Positions 60,656 to 64,000 of a stretch of 64,000 nucleotides of DNA are shown here, in pieces. Origin of the DNA: Monilinia fructicola. Taxonomy: Eukaryota > Ascomycota > Leotiomycetes > Helotiales > Sclerotiniaceae. Location of the stretch: NCBI GenBank assembly GCA_008692225.1, contig VICG01000008.1, positions 755,001-819,000 on the forward strand. Reading direction: 5' to 3'. Position numbers and translations under genes: made by a program. The notes beneath the pieces are model-generated. The model did not search any database. It saw only the letters and a program-made list of their open reading frames with translations, and was not told the origin of the DNA. Every line of letters begins with the position of its first letter. The stretch's first letter is position 1.

Positions 60656-62727
60656 CTCCCTTTCGTAGAATCAATCAATGATTGCAACTGCAACTGCAAC
60701 TGCAACTGCAACTGCGACTGCGACTGCGACACGCAATCCGGCATACATCTTGCCCTTCGCATATACCCTTCCACTTGCCACACTTCTTACTTACTCCGAC
60801 TGTATCGTCTATCATCTATAATCTATCATTCTTACCAGTTAGCACGCCTCTCTCACCTTGTTCAAGCTTCAGCCGGCTTAGGTATGACTGACATTCATCA
60901 TTCATCCTGGTCCCAACCAAGTTGAACCAACCCATTAAGCATTTCTCGCATGTCGCGCACTAGGCAATTAGTTATTTTCCCCTCTTGGTAATTAATTATA
61001 TTGTTTTTGTGATTATGACAGTATTGTGATTCTTACTCTGTACGGAGTACATCTTTTACATCTTTGCTCCCTTACCCTCCTCCCCGCCCCATCTCTCTCC
61101 CTTGTTAATCTAAACTGTACCCAACTTCAAATAACCTTATCTAACCAACAAAATTATTACTCCGTACACCTGGCAGAGGACAGACTTACTCTGTACAGTA
61201 CAGCAAGTCCTGTAAGTATATCGCCTAATCTCGGGTGCTTGACACCGGGTAACGGGGCAGGAAAGCTTTCGTGAACATCTAAACACTGACCACTGCACTG
61301 CACTGCACTGCACCGACATTGAACACTTGAACACTGAACACTGAACACCTGAACACCTGAATCTTGAATCGCAAAAGTGTCTTTCGCGAAGAGAGACAGA
61401 TCAATCCATGCAGATAGAGTTTACGCTGCGGAGCGACGAACCAAACAAACCAGGTCTTGGGAGGGTATACGACAGCAACCGACATTCAACAATAAGCTTC
61501 TGCACATACCGAACCATACAACCTCGATCAGACAACCTCTTTTTCCATCTTCAACGGCTTTCGACCGCGCCGTGTTCGGTAGTACAGGGAAACCATACTA
61601 TACATTTTGTTTTCCTTCCATAAGTTCTAGGTCACAAAGATACGGGTTAGTACATCAGGTTTGAATGCCTCTATGCCTCCTTGCATGATACTTTTGCTTT
61701 CTTTTGGGGCGCGCGGGAGAGGAGGTTTTCCTTTTGCTTTATATCTTGAATTAGATTCCTGTTTTTACCCATCATCTCCATCCTTATCGTATCCTCTCGT
61801 ATCCTACCTATCCTGTGATTCCCATCCTGTCCTGTCCTGTCCTGTCCTATCTCGAATCCAGCCCAGAGTTTGTAAAGTTTGCTTTGCAGTTTGTTCTTTT
61901 CCCGTGCCGTATCGATCAATCATCATCGAAGCCCTTTCCAGCGCTTCCGAAGATTGAGTCTCCTCCGTACCGTACAATCCCGGGCAATTCCCACCCCCAA
62001 AGAAAGATAAGATGCAAAGCAAGCTGGCCTAATTTTAGGTTGGAGAGAAAAGTCAGGTAGGTGGTTTTCGTGAAAATTGAAAAAGGAGACGAGTCACGAG
62101 AGGGGTGAAGGGAAGGCAAGGGAAGGGAAGGCAAGGGAGGGGAGGGGGGAAGAGATGAGAAATAAGTTTTGAGGTGGAGTTTCTTTCTTGTGAAGGGTTC
62201 AAGGTTCCAAGGTTGTTTCTTTTTTTCTCAAACAAATGATTATGGTTGGAAAGGATCAAAACCCAAAAAATCCAGCTAGCATTACATCAAACATCCCCTC
62301 CCTTTCGCATGTTATGGTACTGTACTGTATGTACGGTGTACCTAACAATGGATGGACAGTGGGACACACAGCAATGAGTGAGTGAGTGGATGGTATCTTG
62401 TCCAAAGTATCCATTCCTGTCTGCATCTAACGAGGAAGAAGGACTCAAGACTAAATAAAGATCAAGGACCAAAGACCAAAGACCAAAGATAACAAGCATC
62501 CTGGATACCTCTTTGCACAAATCTCATACCTCGGTCATTAAACGACTGGTCCTGAATTGCAGACAAAACACATGACTGCTATCACTACTATTATTGTATG
62601 CTTCAAGTGCTTGCCTAGGTGCTTTGCTTTTTCTTTTGCTGCTTGCTTGCTTGTTTGCTTGCTTGCTTGCTTGCTCTCTGCCAAAATCAGATCTCATCAA
62701 ATCCAATACAATACAACACAACTTGGA

Positions 62728-62797
62728 ATCCAATCCAATCCAATCCAATCCAATCCAATCCAATCCAATCCAATCCAATCCAATCCAATCCAATCCA
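62728..62797. repeat. (CAATC)n pentanucleotide repeat, about 14 units
   Basis: Near-perfect array of about fourteen CAATC units flanked by similar CAATA-type words. A good length-polymorphism marker; not coding, though a 5-bp period keeps all frames open. Confidence 0.95.
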
Positions 62798-63949
62798 GTC
62801 TAATCAAATTACCCTTTTCTCTCTTTTTCTGTTTTGGGTCTAATTACCTACTATTTCTCCTAGGTATAATACTACTCCTGTATTAGTTTTGAAATTATTA
62901 TTATTATTTTGTTATTATTCTTATTACTATTACTATCATTATTATTATTATTATTTTTATTATTATTTGTTTTTGCTTAATTATTTAGATTATCTAAACG
63001 GTCAATGCTTTAATTGAATTTCTCTCTTTCTCTTCTTTCTCTCTTCCTCTATTTATCTATTCTATCTCTTCTATCTCTCTATCTACCTATTTAGGTTTCT
63101 CTTGTTTCCTCTTTCTAACAATTAATATTACTATAGTAACAGAAAAGGAAACGTACAAAAAAAGATAATACATATATACAATACTTCATACATACATATA
63201 TACATTACATATACATATACTCTATATATACATACACACATATACACATATACTATACACATATATACACACATACATACACACATACATATACACATAT
63301 ATATATATATATACACAACACATCAAATAAGCCAACCCCTCTCAAAAAAACTCAATCTCAACTTAGCCATTTTTTAAACTAAATTCGACTATTTTCCCGT
63401 ACCAATCACTCACTCACTCACTCACTCATTCACTCACTCACTCACTCACTACCTACCCTGCCCTAGACACATACTTCACTTCATACACTACTCGCACACT
63501 ACTCGACGTACCGTGCCTACTGCCACCCACTACTTTACCTAGGTGCTTTTTAGACTCAAAATCCAAACGCCCCCCTTCCCCCCTTCCCCCCAAGAATATT
63601 CTTTTCATTACCAGATCCCACCTTCATTCGAGGAGAGGACCAAAATTTAAAATAAAAGAGAAACTTGGAATCCTAGCTTCCTTCCATCGAGTTGTCATCC
63701 AGTCAGTCTCAGCTACTACAGACTCGCAGATTACAAACTATACAGACTACTCTCCACTGCCTACAAGTCTACTGACTACAGACTACGGATTACAGACTAC
63801 AGATTACAGACTACAGACTACAGACTACAAACTACAGACTACTCACTACACACTACTTACTCATTACATTACACACTACTCACTACACGCTACTCACTAC
63901 ACTACTCACTTACTACTCACTACATACATACAATATCCAGATATTATTC

Positions 63950-64000
63950 ATTATACACATACACACACATACACACACATACACACACATACACACACAT
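63950..64000. repeat. (ACACACAT)n array at the right window edge
   Basis: Units of ACACACATAC run into the end of the window, so the array length is unknown. It follows about 250 bp of CTACAGACTA-type simple sequence. Confidence 0.9.

Larger units (their letters stand above)
54009..64000. other. 10 kb spacer with dense simple repeats, no supported gene
   Basis: No frame has domain features, and most longer ones follow repeats. Recognisable tracts: (GA)n at 56302–56324, GGAAA units 57034–57064, TCT/CTT tract 57297–57345, CTACTG units 60565–60655, TGCAAC units 60684–60725, CCTGT units 61825–61848, GCTT units 62638–62673, CAATC units 62728–62797, TTA-rich DNA 62890–62970, TATACA-rich 63160–63315, CTCA units 63408–63450, CTACAGA-type units 63705–63860 and a CACACATA array running to the window end. 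TACTGTAC and TACTCCGTAC-type words recur throughout. The right half may be the upstream region of a gene beyond the window. Confidence 0.5.

Noticed and set aside
60460..60681. Leucine-rich (plus) or serine-rich (minus) protein
   Set aside because: Entirely the product of the CTACTG-type triplet repeat; both strands are open for that reason.
62524..62886. Overlapping frames on both strands across the CAATC array
   Set aside because: A 5-bp repeat unit without a stop keeps several frames open at once; this is not coding evidence.
63131..63316. Cys/Met/Tyr-rich minus-strand frame
   Set aside because: Translation of a TATACA/CACATA simple repeat.

Overview
The window is nuclear DNA of a filamentous ascomycete. 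Genes are interrupted by short GT–AG introns of about 50–110 bp with CTAAC-like branch sites. A single-ATG first exon in the eL42 gene, a TEY MAP kinase of the Slt2 class and a DNMT5-type methyltransferase/helicase all fit a fungus. The moderate GC content, long simple-sequence-rich spacers and a RIP-like AT island suggest a leotiomycete such as a Botrytis/Sclerotinia relative; this placement is inference from protein style, not a database match.

Layout. 1–994: 5' part of a cell-wall-integrity MAP kinase (minus), cut by the window edge. 995–3554: spacer with an AT island wholly lacking CpA and TpG. 3555–4835: unrecognised multi-exon gene with frame damage. 6954–8546 (minus) and 9346–10068 (plus): cytosolic tryptophanyl-tRNA synthetase and a PRELI/MSF1 lipid-transfer protein, divergent from one promoter region. 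10908–12750: secreted S10 serine carboxypeptidase. 12751–20393: a 7.6 kb gene desert. 20394–21195: ribosomal protein eL42. 22944–25015: cytochrome P450. 25691–26825: SAP-like membrane protein. 29438–30660: 2H phosphoesterase. 34953–42341: the largest locus, a DNMT5-type protein (C5-methyltransferase + Cys cluster + SNF2 ATPase + RING). 45.6–46.7 kb: a small unknown gene and a phosphotransferase fragment. 47308–49405: MFS transporter. 51515–53031 (minus) and 53325–54008 (plus): an ERCC8/CSA-like WD40 protein divergent from an unknown conserved protein. 54009–64000: about 10 kb of spacer, very rich in microsatellites.

Two themes stand out. First, the DNMT5 gene: its methyltransferase half is intact, while the SNF2/RING half needs six reading-frame corrections, and helicase lobe 2 carries an acidic insert with EDDNS tandem repeats. 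Second, single-base frame breaks also occur in the P450, the MFS transporter, the 53.3 kb gene and probably two unknown genes, several at homopolymers. A draft-assembly indel problem is therefore a serious alternative to real gene decay and should be settled first.

The genes are mostly unrelated housekeeping and accessory functions. I see no secondary-metabolite cluster, no CRISPR array, no intact transposon and no convincing tRNA or rRNA gene.
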